Origin: Anisakis pegreffii
Lineage: Eukaryota > Nematoda > Chromadorea > Rhabditida > Anisakidae
DNA: 64,000 nt
Assembly: GCA_035041965.1 (NCBI GenBank)
Contig: JAPYMA010003030.1
Span: 1-64,000, forward strand
Direction: 5' to 3'
Shown: positions 1-12,596 of the stretch, piece after piece
Layout: each line of letters begins with the position of its first letter
How positions within the stretch are numbered: the first letter of the stretch is position 1
Position numbers and translations under genes: made by a program
The notes under the pieces: model-generated
Told to the model about the DNA's origin: nothing
The model's database searches: none
What the model saw: the letters and a program-made list of their open reading frames with translations, nothing else

Positions 1-2110
1 CATACCCTACGTTCTTGAAACTCAGTTTTATAGGGATATTTTTCTTCATTTGATATGCCAGTGTAGCTATCACAACAAGACTGAAGAACCTATATTGCCT
101 CTCCTCTCATTTACATGGATTTCTTAATGTTATCAAGTACCTCATCAGCGCTAATGACAGACAATAACTGCACTGGCAAGGGAAATAAGGATTGCATCAT
201 AGAAGTGTATGAATGCCATCATGACACTAGCTAATAGATAAGCTTCGGCGAGTAACCACAAGCACCTGAGAGATTTCTCCTCATAGCACATTTGATAACA
301 TTGGAACTTTATTCCAGCTGTTATCAAACAGCACTACAAGGCTCGACTCTACAAGATGAGTGGTCCAGGCGAACTTTCCAGACCTACCGCTAACTTCATA
401 AGGCAATTCATACCCTACGTTCTTGAAACTCAGTTTTATAGGGATATTTTTCTTCATTTGATATGCCAGTGTAGCTATCACAACAAGACTGAAGAACCTA
501 TATTGCCTCTCCTCTCATTTACATGGATTTCTTAATGTTATCAAGTACCTCATCAGCGCTAATGACAGACAATAACTGCACTGGCAGGGGAAATGAGGAT
601 TGCATCATAGAAGTGTATGAATGCCATCATGACACTAGCTAATAGATAAGCTTCGGCGAGTAACCACAAGCACCTGAGAGATTTCTCCTCATAGCACATT
701 TGATAACATTGGAACTTTATTCCAGCTGTTATCAAACAGCACTACAAGGCTCGACTCTACAAGATGAGTGGTCCAGGCGAACTTTCCAGACCTACCGCTA
801 ACTTCATAAGGCAATTCATACCCTACGTTCTTGAAACTCAGTTTTATAGGGATATTTTTCTTCATTTGATATGCCAGTGTAGCTATCACAACAAGACTGA
901 AGAACCTATATTGCCTCTCCTCTCATTTACATGGATTTCTTAATGTTATCAAGTACCTCATCAGCGCTAATGACAGACAATAACTGCACTGGCAGGGGAA
1001 ATGAGGATTGCATCATAGAAGTGTATGAATGCCATCATGACACTAGCTAATAGATAAGCTTCGGCGAGTAACCACAAGCACCTGAGAGATTTCTCCTCAT
1101 AGCACATTTGATAACATTGGAACTTTATTCCAGCTGTTATCAAACAGCACTACAAGGCTCGACTCTACAAGATGAGTGGTCCAGGCGAACTTTCCAGACC
1201 TACCGCTAACTTCATAAGGCAATTCATACCCTACGTTCTTGAAACTCAGTTTTATAGGGATATTTTTCTTCATTTGATATGCCAGTGTAGCTATCACAAC
1301 AAGACTGAAGAACCTATATTGCCTCTCCTCTCATTTACATGGATTTCTTAATGTTATCAAGTACCTCATCAGCGCTAATGACAGACAATAACTGCACTGG
1401 CAAGGGAAATAAGGATTGCATCATAGAAGTGTATGAATGCCATCATGACACTAGCTAATAGATAAGCTTCGGCGAGTAACCACAAACATCTGAGAGATTT
1501 CTCCTCATAGCACATTTGATAACATTGGAACTTTATTCCAGCTGTTATCAAACAGCACTACAAGGCTCGACTCTACAAGATGAGTGGTCCAGGCGAACTT
1601 TCCAGACCTACCGCTAACTTCATAAGGCAATTCATACCCTACGTTCTTGAAACTCAGTTTTATAGGGATATTTTTCTTCATTTGATATGCCAATGTAGCT
1701 ATCACAACAAGACTGAAGAACCTATATTGCCTCTCCTCTCATTTACATGGATTTCTTAATGTTATCAAGTACCTCATCAGCGCTAATGACAGACAATAAC
1801 TGCACTGGCAAGGGAAATAAGGATTGCATCATAGAAGTGTATGAATGCCATCATGACACTAGCTAATAGATAAGCTTCGGCGAGTAACCACAAACATCTG
1901 AGAGATTTCTCCTCATAGCACATTTGATAACATTGGAACTTTATTCCAGCTGTTATCAAACAGCACTACAAGGCTCGACTCTACAAGATGAGTGGTCCAG
2001 GCGAACTTTCCAGACCTACCGCTAACTTCATAAGGCAATTCATACCCTACGTTCTTGAAACTCAGTTTTATAGGGATATTTTTCTTCATTTGATATGCCA
2101 ATGCAACTAT
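1..2110. repeat. 408-bp tandem array (five near-identical units)
   Basis: The same block recurs every 408 bases; the reading-frame ends at 281, 689, 1097, 1505 and 1913 give the period exactly. The array begins mid-unit at base 1, so it continues beyond the window. Units differ at only a few sites, for example caagggaaataagg against caggggaaatgagg, and caagcacctgag against caaacatctgag. Units 2 and 3 share one variant set and units 4 and 5 another, which suggests recent block duplication or homogenisation. The right edge is sharp: similarity stops just after the sequence atttgatatgccaatg near 2103. Confidence 0.95.
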
Positions 2111-2119
2111 TGTCAACAC
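1913..2119 (-). CDS. Repeated reading frame of the 408-bp array, 5'-most copy
   Basis: Each 408-bp unit carries the same minus-strand open frame of 66 codons; this copy has 68 because its upstream sequence is unique. The peptide contains the segments YELPYEVSGRSGKFAW and VLFDNSWN. A possible acceptor ending in atag lies just upstream in every copy, including this diverged one, so it could be a duplicated exon rather than a free-standing gene. The PYEV...FAW...FDNSWN pattern faintly recalls a GOLD domain such as that of SEC14-like proteins, but the spacing is too short for a whole domain. No full gene model could be built. Other copies end at 281, 689, 1097 and 1505. Confidence 0.3.
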   Translation of the reverse strand: MLTIVALAYQMKKNIPIKLSFKNVGYELPYEVSGRSGKFAWTTHLVESSLVVLFDNSWNKVPMLSNVL

Positions 2120-4845
2120 CTGCTACAGTTCCTGCCGCAACAAACTAAATAACTATTCTCTTATGCGATATCTCTAACTCTAACGAGCGATCAGATCCGA
2201 GAGCCTCTTCCTCTGCTAAGAAATTACTAGGTTTCTGCTGTTGGGTTGTGCATAGATGACTACATACTTTTGTGAATCGCCCGCTTAAGTTTGGTCAGGT
2301 GAGTTAAAGTCCATGTCAGGTTGAAGGTATTTAAGGAAGCTCGATCTCAAATTCAAATCGAGGTCAGTCAATCTCAAGCGATGCCAAACCACTAAGCGGT
2401 ATGTCACTAATGGTAAAGTTGCATTCATATAGTTTCAAATTTTTGACTCACAATCAGTGGACTTTATTAGTCAAGCTAAGCCAAGTCAATTTTGTTCCAA
2501 TTAGGACTAAGTTAAGTCAAATTAAGTGAAAACTCCGATAGCTACCTCAATAAATATCAAAAGATATGCTACTGTCGTTAGAGTCCAACACGGGTTCACG
2601 TAATAGAGTCCACATTGTGGGAAGGGGGAGGGGAGGGGAATGATCGGGCACACGAAATGAAAAAAATTTCAATTAGGTGGGATGGGCCATACAATGGGCC
2701 AGTCCAAGTCCCTACCTCTGGCTCCGGAGTTAAGCGGGTCATTACGTGCCGCATCCCTCCTTTGCCCTACCAACATCCCTTACAAAAAGATTATTGACAA
2801 TAGCAATTAATGTACAAGATGAATGAATCAATAAATGAATAAATAAATAAACAATGAAAACATTCATGACAATTGTTGACAATAAACATCATAATAATAT
2901 GTATAACAATCAATCAATTTACAATATTAAAGAATAAGTAGAGGATAAAATTTAATAGGACTGAAACATTTAGAGAAGACCACTGCCCCGTCCAGACCCC
3001 ATCCCAAAGGGCACCAGAAATATTTGGATGCCTTCAAGAAATGATTAATATCGATAGTTTAATGCCTCCTAAACTTCTCATCACGTGACAATACAGTGAC
3101 CGAAATATATTACAATGAACACTAATAACAATAATGCAACGCAATAATATTAACATCTGAATTCAAAGTAACTAAAAAAACCCCAGTTGAAAGCTGCGAG
3201 GCAACATGAATATCTTTAGCATCGCGTAACGCATTTCGGCAGAAAATAATGTTTTATATCATAATGCAATACACCATAATATGTGTCACCGTATTGTCTC
3301 CTATTCTCACTATCAGTGGGTTGGATACATACAAAAAGTACGACTTACAAGCAATTTATAACATATAGAAAAATGTAAATTACAAACAATTGAACGAATG
3401 AATAAAAGAATTAACGATAAGCATTCAAAAAGTGGTCACTGACCACAACTCAATTTTATTTCGCTGTCCCTAAGTTCAAAACTGAAACTCCTAACCTTGC
3501 ACTTCGTCGCGCCTTAGGGTCGTATTGGATCGTTGCACATGTGCTGTTGTCGTATTCGTATTAGATTCTGATATCGTATTGGATATTGATGTCGTCCATC
3601 AGATGTCACGCACCTTGGTTTCATTTTCTTGTGACTGTTGTTGCCAACACCACGACCATCGAACGCCATCTGACCACCAACGTCCATCGATCTTCGTGTC
3701 CCAACGTCGGTCGAAGTCAGCATCAACGCATTCCACAGACATTCCATCTATAATAGAACAACGCTATAATGATAACAAGATCATGCATCATTTCGATAAA
3801 CTATTCGATAGCCTATATCAACACATCTACCACTGAATATTCATGCGATACACCATATTCACTGAATATACGCTAAATTCCCATTAGATCGGGCAACTTA
3901 GCAAAACTGATTAACCATAAAGTCATTTCAAAGCACCAAATAACAAATTTAATCATCATAAAAATGATCCAATTCCATACCTCATATTGAGGATACGGTA
4001 GTTCGTTGCCAGTAAATACGACCAATCACGATGAAGCTCGCTACCAATGACGCTTACCGTAATCCGTTCGCTCGCTCACTGGCTCACTCAATTCATAAGT
4101 GTGCACATCTGAAACGGTATTAAATGATTAACCCGCAGTCTTCATCATATGCAGTTCAGTACGATTCTTACTGATGATACATTTCTCATTAATAAATTAT
4201 TCGCACACGTTATCAACGTTCTAAACAAATATAGCGATGGTGATGATTTAATAAGATTTCATCTAAACTGCAAATATTACCATATTTCAGGATTCAAACT
4301 GAATTCAAAGACTGGACCCGAACGATCTTTCCTACCAATCTCTTTATCGAAACCTGCCCCCATATTATATCTTCCCTTAATCTATACAGTCACCGACCTT
4401 TGAAAGGCTATGGTACTAATGAAGTTGAAAATTTAGGTAGATACATGAACCCAAAATATCTCTGACGCAATGATAAATTATGCTAGAAAAAGCATGAACG
4501 GAATAAAATCATAAATAACAGCCAACACGCCACACAAACTCATCACACTAAACAAAACGACAAGAATGAACGATGACTGAATGAAATTATGAATGTTATA
4601 AGCGAAATAGTCACAGTGTATAATCTGTGTTGATCAATTGGTATAGTACCATTGACATATCGATAAAATATCACTGACAGATCATAGAGTTCACATTTGT
4701 GATCAGAAAGAGATGATCAACAAAGCGTATGCATATTATTATGCCACACTACTAGCGGGTGAATTGCAATATCAATGGAGGAAAAAATTTTGCGTCGAAC
4801 GAGAGTTCAGGAAAAATTCGGTTCCCTCCGACTAATGGTCAAAAT
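2120..4845. other. Intergenic, no recognisable gene
   Basis: AT-rich sequence with short chance frames on both strands. A small simple repeat of AATA/TGAA type lies at about 2818-2860. Nothing else here resembles a family I know. Confidence 0.6.
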
Positions 4846-5720
4846 TGAAAAAATTGGGTATAATGACTCTAATGAATATCAAAAAATGGAAAGAGTCGTA
4901 CAGTCATTGTAACTTAATTAAATGCAATTTAAGCCATCATGGTGGCTGAAAATCGATGGACAGGCGGGGTGTTTGTTCTCGTCATCAAGCCGAAAATTGT
5001 CGAAACAGCATTGCGAAGACTAGTGAGAAGGAAAATAGCATGGGAATATACGAGAAGGTAGAGATGCAGACGGTTCATGAATCTCGAGTGTCATGCTTCG
5101 GATGCGAGCGTGCGTAGGTGTACACGTGCGTGTTTAAAGCATTGTAAGTATGGAACGTCGTTTGACGTTTTTTGACAGAGTGCATGCAGAAGCCTATTGC
5201 GAAATTCCAATGTATTGAGTAAACATCACCGTAAAATGTTTTGATCTCTGATCAACTATTTGACATTGTATCATTGAAACTGTTTCATCGAAATAAGTTC
5301 GAATTTGGAACTTTTGCTTTTGCTGGAAACTAGAGCATAAGGATTTATCAGGAACGGTACCTGATTGTTTCTGTAAGGAGCTCTTCAGTGATATTATAAT
5401 CAGCCTGAATCAAGATGAAATGCACTTGAAAGGCGACTAATGCAATTGAGATGTTCAATATCTTGAATATCTATGCAGTCCAATCGCTCTGATGAGAAAT
5501 CGCATTCTAGCAATAAGATACTTGAGAACAACTCTAGCAAAACTGCTAAATGAAAAACATGAAGTATCCTTGCATGGATACGTCGAAACAATCGACAAAA
5601 TCTGAACAGAGTACCGCAGCATATGATTTCTAAGATGTGAATAAAAAGTATGAGAACACCATATGGGAGCAAATATGTTCCAATGTGCTATTTGGATTCT
5701 TGATTAGGGCTTTGTTGAAA
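4846..5720 (+). repeat. Large inverted repeat, arm A
   Basis: This segment is repeated as its reverse complement at 63120-64000. Shared landmarks include the tttgacgttttttgacagag stretch near 5160, the block from acatcaccgtaaaatg near 5224 through gatcaactatttgac, and ggatttatcaggaacgg near 5341. Arm B runs off the window end, so this left limit is only where the comparison stops. A shorter related piece occurs at about 7735-7800, so the sequence is dispersed. A minus-strand open frame at 5400-5672 encodes a hydrophobic peptide, but the same frame in arm B meets a stop, so I do not call a gene. Confidence 0.85.
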
Positions 5721-6109
5721 ATGCTTCAATAATATACAATTCGTCATTATCAATATCTAATTAAATTCTGTATCACAGCACATCAAACAAAACTGACATA
5801 GAAATATCATTCTCGTCTGTGATTTTCCTTTCAAAATAGACCACATTCTTTGAGATTCTACCAGTTTCACAGATGCATTGATATAAATACTTCATATTGT
5901 TCATGACTTGCATCGTCACACCCCCTCGGCTTCACCTTCAATCAAACGATCAAATTTCATCACTTGATTTGAGCACATAAACCTGAAAAGGCCGAGTGCT
6001 TGAAGATACGATCCTCAAACTGTCATGCTAACGAATGACCAATACAGGTATAGCATATTGAAATGGGCGATGCCAAGAGCTGAGATAACATCTGAAAATT
6101 AGCTGTTCC

Positions 6110-7480
6110 TCAGAAAGTGAGTAGAATTGCCCTACAAAATATATACGTTACTAGCATAATTGGAGAGTACCGTTACCTTGAATATGATAACCGCTTTAGC
6201 GCCATATCAATGTACGTATTGATCTATAGTGATACAATGTATGCGAATGAGCGCCTTTGCGCTAGTTGGGATACCTCAAAGAAAATAGCTGTAATTGCTC
6301 AAGAAAGCAAAATCGCTCAGCACAATACATATTTTCCTGAATGGAGAGATTCCGCTGGTTCGATTGGTGTAAAGAAATTTGCATGTTACCGGACACACTT
6401 GAGAATACGGATAGCTCGAAGATGGCAATCCGCATATTGTTATATGAACGTAATGATTGATCTATAGTGATTAATGTGAATGAGCACGACTGCGCAATTT
6501 GAGATAGGTCCAGAAAAATAGCCATAACTCCTCAAGAAAGCAAAATCGCTCAGCAAAATATATATTTTCCTGAATGGAGAGATTCCGTTGGATCGACTGG
6601 TGTAATGAAATTCATATGTTACTGGGCAAAGTTGAGAGTACGGTAGGCTTTAAGGTGGCACTCGCATTGCCTTGAGATAGATCTAAGAAAATAGCTATAA
6701 CTGCTCAAGAAAGCAAAATCACTCGGCACAATATATTTTTTTCTGAATCTAGAGGTTCCGCTGGATCAAAAATTTAAAGAAATTCAGATATTACCGGGCA
6801 AACCTGAGATTACCGGTACTTTGAAGATCGTAACGCCTATAGCGATACAATAATGTGTAAAATTGATCTAAAGAGATACAATTTGTATGAATGAGCGCCT
6901 CTACGCTAATTTAGATGGCTTTAAGAAAGTAGTTATGTATCGTCAACTAAGCGAAATCTCTCGACAAAATATTTTTTCTGAATGCGTGATTCCGCTAGAT
7001 GGAACGATGCAAAGATATTTATATGTTAGTGGGCAAAGATGAGAGTACGGTAGGCTCCAAGATGGCAACCCCTGCAGAAATGCGATAATAACTATATCTC
7101 CTCATGTAATCATTATTGCTCGGCTCAATATATGTTATTCTGAAACGAGAGGTTCTGAGGAATCGAATGATGTAAAGAAATTCATATTTTACCCGGCAAA
7201 CCTGAGAGTACGCTATAGTAATGTATTCATTGATTTATAGTGATACTGAATGAGCGCTTCTGCGCTTTTTGAGATAGCTTTAGAAAAATAGCTACATTTT
7301 CTCATATAAGCAGAACTGCTCAGCAAAATATATGATATTCTGAATGCAGGGGTTCTGAGGAATCGAATGGTTTAGAGAATTTGATATTACTGGGTAAATC
7401 CGAGAATACCGGTAGCTCGAATATATGAATTTTTGTGGTGTTATAGCGCCACTGCGCTAGTATATATCTGCTCATATAGG
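6110..7480 (-). repeat. Degenerate copies of the ~200-bp dispersed repeat, reverse orientation
   Basis: Several diverged copies lie in series. Recurring words are ctcaagaaagcaaaatcgct, gattccgctgg, gaaattcatatgttac and gatcta.ag.gataca. Reverse-complemented, they match the 405-bp satellite at 46.3-52.3 kb (ctgagcgattttgctttc, tagctattttctt, gcgctcattc, caaatttctttacacc). These look like old relatives of the satellite monomer. Confidence 0.75.
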
Positions 7481-7509
7481 CGGAACTGCTTGAAAAAATT
7501 TATGTGCAG

Positions 7510-7725
7510 TAGCTCCGGGGTTAAATGAATAAGGCAACTAACCACACGCATAGTTAATGCATCCAACAAGAGTACTAACCCCAGGGTTGAACGACTACGG
7601 TAACTAGCCACGCCCACGGTTAGTGCAACCAACCACAGTTAATGCAGCTATCTCGGGATTGAATGACTACGGTAACTAGCCACGCCCATAGTCAACAGCA
7701 GTAATACCCTCGGGATTAAATGACT
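7510..7725. repeat. Short imperfect tandem repeat (~90-100 bp unit)
   Basis: The motif gactacggtaactagccacg occurs twice, and related pieces (ctccggggttaaatga, ccccagggttgaacga, ctcgggattgaatgac, ctcgggattaaatgac) recur four times at roughly even spacing. No coding sense was found. Confidence 0.6.
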
Positions 7726-7734
7726 TCTTTTTGA

Positions 7735-8397
7735 CGCGGTACATTCAGAAGCCTACTGCGAAATTCCGTTATATTAAGAACACATTGGTGTAAAATGTTA
7801 ATATCAACGATTTTCTAAAGCCATCTCACGTAGCTGAGTGCCTCACTCCAATTCATTGTGTCTGTATTGCTATCCAGCACGGATTCATTTCAGTTGGTAT
7901 TAGTATGCATGTGACTTCTAGTGCACACTAGATCAATACTCTTCAACTTCGGGAACAAATTTGCAGTTCTTGATTGTATTCTATTTTTCACCTCAGGTAA
8001 ATTGAATATATCCATAATATGAATCCAAACTCTACTCAGTTGTTGTTTAGTGTTTATCATTGGTTTAATTTCTCGTTGCATGGATCACACTTAGCTGCAA
8101 GCATGCTTATTTACTCGAACTGAGTTATTCAGTTGTTCAGTTGAAGTACTTCTCATTGTTCCGGAAAGCATTTGTATATGTGCGAATGTAGCTGTGGCAG
8201 AATGCCTCAATGCGTGCGATGGCTAAGGCGTGTTCTGTTTGTGTTTTGATCACACGCCCTTTTTCCTTGACATGTACTGCAGGATTACCGATTTTGATGT
8301 GGCAGTATTTTTCTAAAATATAGTATTAAATACTGGATTCTGAAGAAATATTTCTGTAGACGGTTTGATTATGATTGATATGAAATTCTCAAGTTGA
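7735..8397. other. Intergenic region upstream of the TOE1-like gene
   Basis: Bases about 7735-7800 (cagaagcctactgcgaaattcc) are a diverged piece of the large inverted repeat near 5190. The rest is AT-rich with no feature I can support. Confidence 0.5.
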
Positions 8398-11300
8398 ATG
8401 CAATACATTTTACGTTCTGCTTTTCGAACGCGTCAGATGCTCGATTTCGACTGCCACCACGAGATAAAACCATCGTCTTCGAGTGGTGATGGCACACAGA
8501 AGATATCAGCTGATGCAGCAACCGTCGTGGACCTTCGGAGTCATCGTGGTCGTATTTCGACAATCCCGGTTCTGGAGATAAACAAGGATAATCTGAATCA
8601 ACTCTGGACCTATCTACTCGTTTCAATTAAAAACTCCTCATTCATTTCAGTCGATTTGGTATATCGTTTTCTTTCATTTCACTGGAATCATTTAATTATT
8701 ACTTCTCAATATCATGATGGGGCTCTGTTGCTGCTTTGTAAAAACGAACTGTTCATCGCTAAACTAGTATAAATGGAGACTATCATCAGGAGCTAAGTGG
8801 ATTGGGTATTGAGAAAGGATGGTTATCTCAGTCAATAAATGATCGCTACAAATTGATCCGGAAATCTGCCCAGAGCCGTGCAATTCTCTCCATTGGTTTG
8901 ACGACATTCCAGTTGGTGAAGCGTAAAGAAACTGAGACGAAAAAACGGATCAAATACAAATGTCAGGTATGGTTGTCTGTTGTTACTGTTATGATCTCTG
9001 TTTGATGTGCCATCGAAATATCCGGTTTTCCAAATGTTCAAATTGTGATATCTCAGACTAATCCAGGTAGAAGCTTGAGCTTAAGAAGAACTTTGAAAAT
9101 GATCTGGTCTTAACTCACTATCTAGAATTTATGGCAATAAACTTCGAATTGAATACTTTAAAATGCCAAAAAATTCAGGTTTTCAATATCCTCACTTTGT
9201 GCGCGTCGGCCTTCACTGTTGAACCAGATGGTCTTCAGTTCTTGGCCTCGCATAGTTTCGACTTCAATCGTTTGATTAAACTGGGTATCCCTTATGCTAG
9301 TCATGATTGCGGTATGTCTGGAAAGGTAACTTTTTTATTTCTGATAGATTCATTCAAAACTTTTAGTTCTTCATCAGCATTCAACTTCTTACAGTCAATG
9401 ATTTTCGAATATAATTTGTCGTTGTTGCAGAATGGTTTTTCCGGAGGGTACGGCACATATTCGCAGAAAGATTCGTTAAGAATACTGTGGAATGAAATAT
9501 TGTGTTCATCGATACCGATTGCCTTTCATAATGGCTTGATCGATTTGGCGTTCATATACGAACATTTCTATTCGGCGCTTCCCGAAACTTTGGACGAATT
9601 TGTCGCTAATTTATCGGATTGGTTCATGTTGGACGGAGATGAAGGCAGACCTGGATTATACGACTCGAAGTATTTAGCCGAATTTGTGGCGCGGATGAAT
9701 GCTTCGTATTTGGAATATGTTTTCAGGAAATGGTGAGTTTGATAGAAGCATTTTGTGAAATGAAAATTTTCAGTAGTGCAAATAGGCGTTAATGTTTTTG
9801 AGATGATACCATTGTCAATGTTATTATTGTAATTACGATTGCTGTTGTTGTATTCGTTTTTAGTGCTACTGTCTTACTTTGAATCTCATCATCATAATAG
9901 TGTTGAAGTGAAGCACGAACAGTCGATTCTGAAGTTGATTTTGACAAATCACTTTCAATTCTGTTAACAAAATTGTATGATTGCTTCCGTTTGATAGATT
10001 TGATTCGTTTAAATTTTTGATTTATTCGTATGAATTTCGATTCATTTGATTTATTCGTGTAAGATTTCGATAAAATTCCATTTCCCCTTGATAATCTAAG
10101 AAGTACCCCGAATTTCATCTGCATATTGGAATGAAACAGCTTCTAAGGTCGTGGAGAATGATTTTGAAGTTGATTTTTGACAGTTCACTTAAATCTATCA
10201 GATTTTGTTTTGCAGTCAGCGAGACAATGCAATCGAAGCTAGTTCATCACGTGCCTATATCAGTGTTGATTTCGATTCGGATTTGTTGCGAACAAATTTC
10301 ATCAACACCACCAACAACGACCAAAAATCATTCGAACAAATCAGCTGTGAACTACCTGAAGAGTTCAGAGAACCGGTGATTATCCCGAGAAGTGTGAACG
10401 ATAAAGATGCGCAAATGATATGTAAGAAGTATGCGGCGTTTGGTTTCTGCCCTTCGAATCGAAGATGTTATCTGTCGCATAATATTGATTTGGTTTTGGA
10501 TTTGGAAGAGCAGAAACAATCGAAGGTCCGTTTGAAGTTTAATCGTTTGGTCGTTTAATCCATTCTGATTTTTTATTCTCAATGGATATCGGATTGGATA
10601 ACATAAAGTTAACAGATATTATATATGAATATTTGATGTTATTGATGCTGTTCTAGGAAAGATTAAAGTTTTAGTGAATAATTTGCAATAGATCATTTCA
10701 CCCAAGGTAGTATTTAAAAGTTGACTATAGGTTCAATGATGTATTAAAGCATGATGATGATAATTGAAACGATAAGAATAGTGAAGACTGCAGAGTAATG
10801 ATTACTGCAGGTAAGGGAACGACGTAAACGACGTTATGATTACGCATCAAAACTGTTGCGGTCAGATGAGGCAGAGCCAAAAGGAGCAGAGTCTACATCG
10901 TGCTCAAGAAAGTGTTCAGAAAATGAGGATGACGTAACAAATGGTCATCTGAATGGGTCGATGGAGAATGAAATTGAAATGAATAACACAGAAGCACAGC
11001 TTCGATCGTTCAATGATTTCAAGCGAGCTGCCATTGGTTTGTATTCCGTAAAATGCTTTCTCTCGAGCAGTTTGATTACTTTTTACATTATTAGACAGCA
11101 GTATTGCTAGCTAGTTTAGGAAGTTTTGATTTTATTGCGGCGATTAATTGATTTATTCAAATGTCATCGTGAACAGTTGCATATTTATTCTATCTGATCA
11201 ATCGCCTGGTCAAGGAAGTAATTTTTTATTCTAGTTGTGACTTGGAGAGAGATGGTAGGATCAAATTTTACTACTGAATGATACATTTTTGAGACTGATA

Positions 11301-11606
11301 CATTTTTTTGCCTGATAAACGTGAGTGTTTGAATTTTTAGGATGTCATAGAGCAGGGATGGATTCGTTCATGACTGGATTCGCGGTTATTTTCATGTCTC
11401 GAATGGCTATCCTCAGGACTGGTGAGTTGAATCCAGAACACGGAAATCGTTTGCCCTTAAGAGGTAAACCGATACCGTTGTTAATCCACAGAAGTGAATT
11501 CACAATGCCAACTGCTGAGCATTGCATCCAATGGGAACGTATCTCAATCGAGCGTGAAAGGAGAAGGCATTTGAAAAATATTCAACTAAATGGTATTTCG
11601 AAATGA
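8398..11606 (+). CDS. TOE1: TOE1-like CAF1/DEDD-family 3' exonuclease, seven exons
   Basis: Exons: 8398-8658, 8790-8966, 9179-9325, 9431-9732, 10216-10525, 10811-11036, 11341-11606. All introns are GT-AG, phases join cleanly, and the product is about 562 residues (human TOE1 is about 510). The catalytic motif VDLELSGLG (D86, E88) spans the exon 1/2 junction. The middle motif AFHNGLIDLAF carries an aspartate near 233, and HRAGMDSFMTG gives the late His and Asp, so the DEDD set is complete. A C-X8-C-X5-C-X3-H zinc finger lies at about 365-386, followed near residue 400 by a basic stretch RERRKRR like a nuclear signal. TOE1 is a nuclear deadenylase that trims snRNA and other 3' ends. The match to family motifs is strong; the exact start ATG is the least certain part. 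Confidence 0.92.
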
Positions 11607-11814
11607 ATTGATTGTCGTATTGAATGCAGTTGTTTTGTTGTTTTTTTTTAAATTTTGACTTGAATGATGAAAATTTCCATGAGAAATGGGGTCAGCTGTC
11701 GTTTCGTTTATCAGAAATAAATGGGGGTTTGTTTATATGTGGATGAATGATTTCTGAATATGTTTGAACAGTTTCACGTGGATGTTGTTGAAGTTATTAT
11801 GTTGATTTTCTTGT

Positions 11815-11885
11815 AGCGGGTTTGATTCCCGCTGACGGGGCAAAATTTTGCTCGAAACCGATCGGTGTACCAATGTCATTAAAGT
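11815..11885 (+). repeat. tRNA-T-arm-like (SINE-like) repeat, copy 1
   Basis: The sequence agcgggtttgattcccgct folds as a T-arm-like stem with a B-box-like core. It is followed by a tail (ttttgctcgaaacc, ggtgtaccaat, tcatta) shared with copies at 12524 and 55353. This suggests a tRNA-derived short interspersed element. I see no complete tRNA. Confidence 0.55.
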
Positions 11886-12445
11886 TCTTGTTACTTGTTG
11901 TTATTTGTATCATTGCGAATGTTTTCATTTCATTGTTGTTATTAATTGTTACGTTGATATTATAATTATTGTTGACGAAATGGTGTTGATTCTACTATCC
12001 GAGTTATCACTTTTGACATTCTGTTGTATCGTTATTGTTACCGTTGGTCTCGATATTGTTGCGGTTATATTTCACTTTTGCTTTGAAATGTTTTTGTTAT
12101 CGCTTTGCAAAATGTTTCGTATTAATTTCAATGGAAAAGAAATTCACATGTACGATTACAGAGTAAAATGGTGTATAAAATCGCAAATGCATTAACGGTT
12201 AATTGTATTTGTTTGCTTCAATTTCATTCGTATACCTGTCTGGATTAGCGAGTATGGATTTTTTGATAATTAACAAATAGAAAAGGGAACTGAGCAGTTG
12301 TTGACGGGTAAAACTGAAGTGATTTGATGAGTGTATCGGATGATAAGTGAAGGTTTCGTTCTTCAAAATAGAACAGTTTAAGGAAGAAATTTGACAATTC
12401 TAATATTGAATATCATCAAACGATTGGTAGATAATACTGGAAAAT

Positions 12446-12515
12446 AGAATTTTGATCACAATAGTGAGAATTATTGCGGGAACAGTAATTTTTCATCATT
12501 GTGATCAAAATTCCA
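12446..12515. repeat. Imperfect hairpin next to tRNA-like repeat
   Basis: Left arm gaattttgatcacaat and right arm attgtgatcaaaattc are reverse complements about 35 bases apart. The hairpin ends a few bases before the tRNA-like repeat copy at 12524. Confidence 0.6.
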
Positions 12516-12523
12516 CTTTCTGT

Positions 12524-12596
12524 CGCGGGTTCGATTCCCGTTCGCCAAGGAAAGTTTTGCTCGAAACCAAGTGGTGTACCAATATCATTAATGTTG
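12524..12596 (+). repeat. tRNA-T-arm-like (SINE-like) repeat, copy 2
   Basis: The sequence cgcgggttcgattcccg matches a tRNA T arm with a GGTTCGATTCC B-box-like core and is followed by ttcgcca, which resembles a tRNA 3' end. The tail ttttgctcgaaacc...gtggtgtaccaatatcatta matches the copies at 11815 and 55353. No D arm or anticodon arm is seen upstream, where the hairpin lies instead. Confidence 0.6.

Noticed and set aside
1..2110. CRISPR-like or gene-cassette array
   Set aside because: Units are 408 bp without variable spacers, and the window is eukaryotic.
5400..5672. Hydrophobic open frame in inverted repeat arm A as a receptor gene
   Set aside because: The same frame is stopped in arm B and no receptor motif is recognisable.
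12524..12560. Possible tRNA gene
   Set aside because: Only a T arm and a CCA-like end are present; no D or anticodon arm precedes it and the piece is repeated elsewhere.
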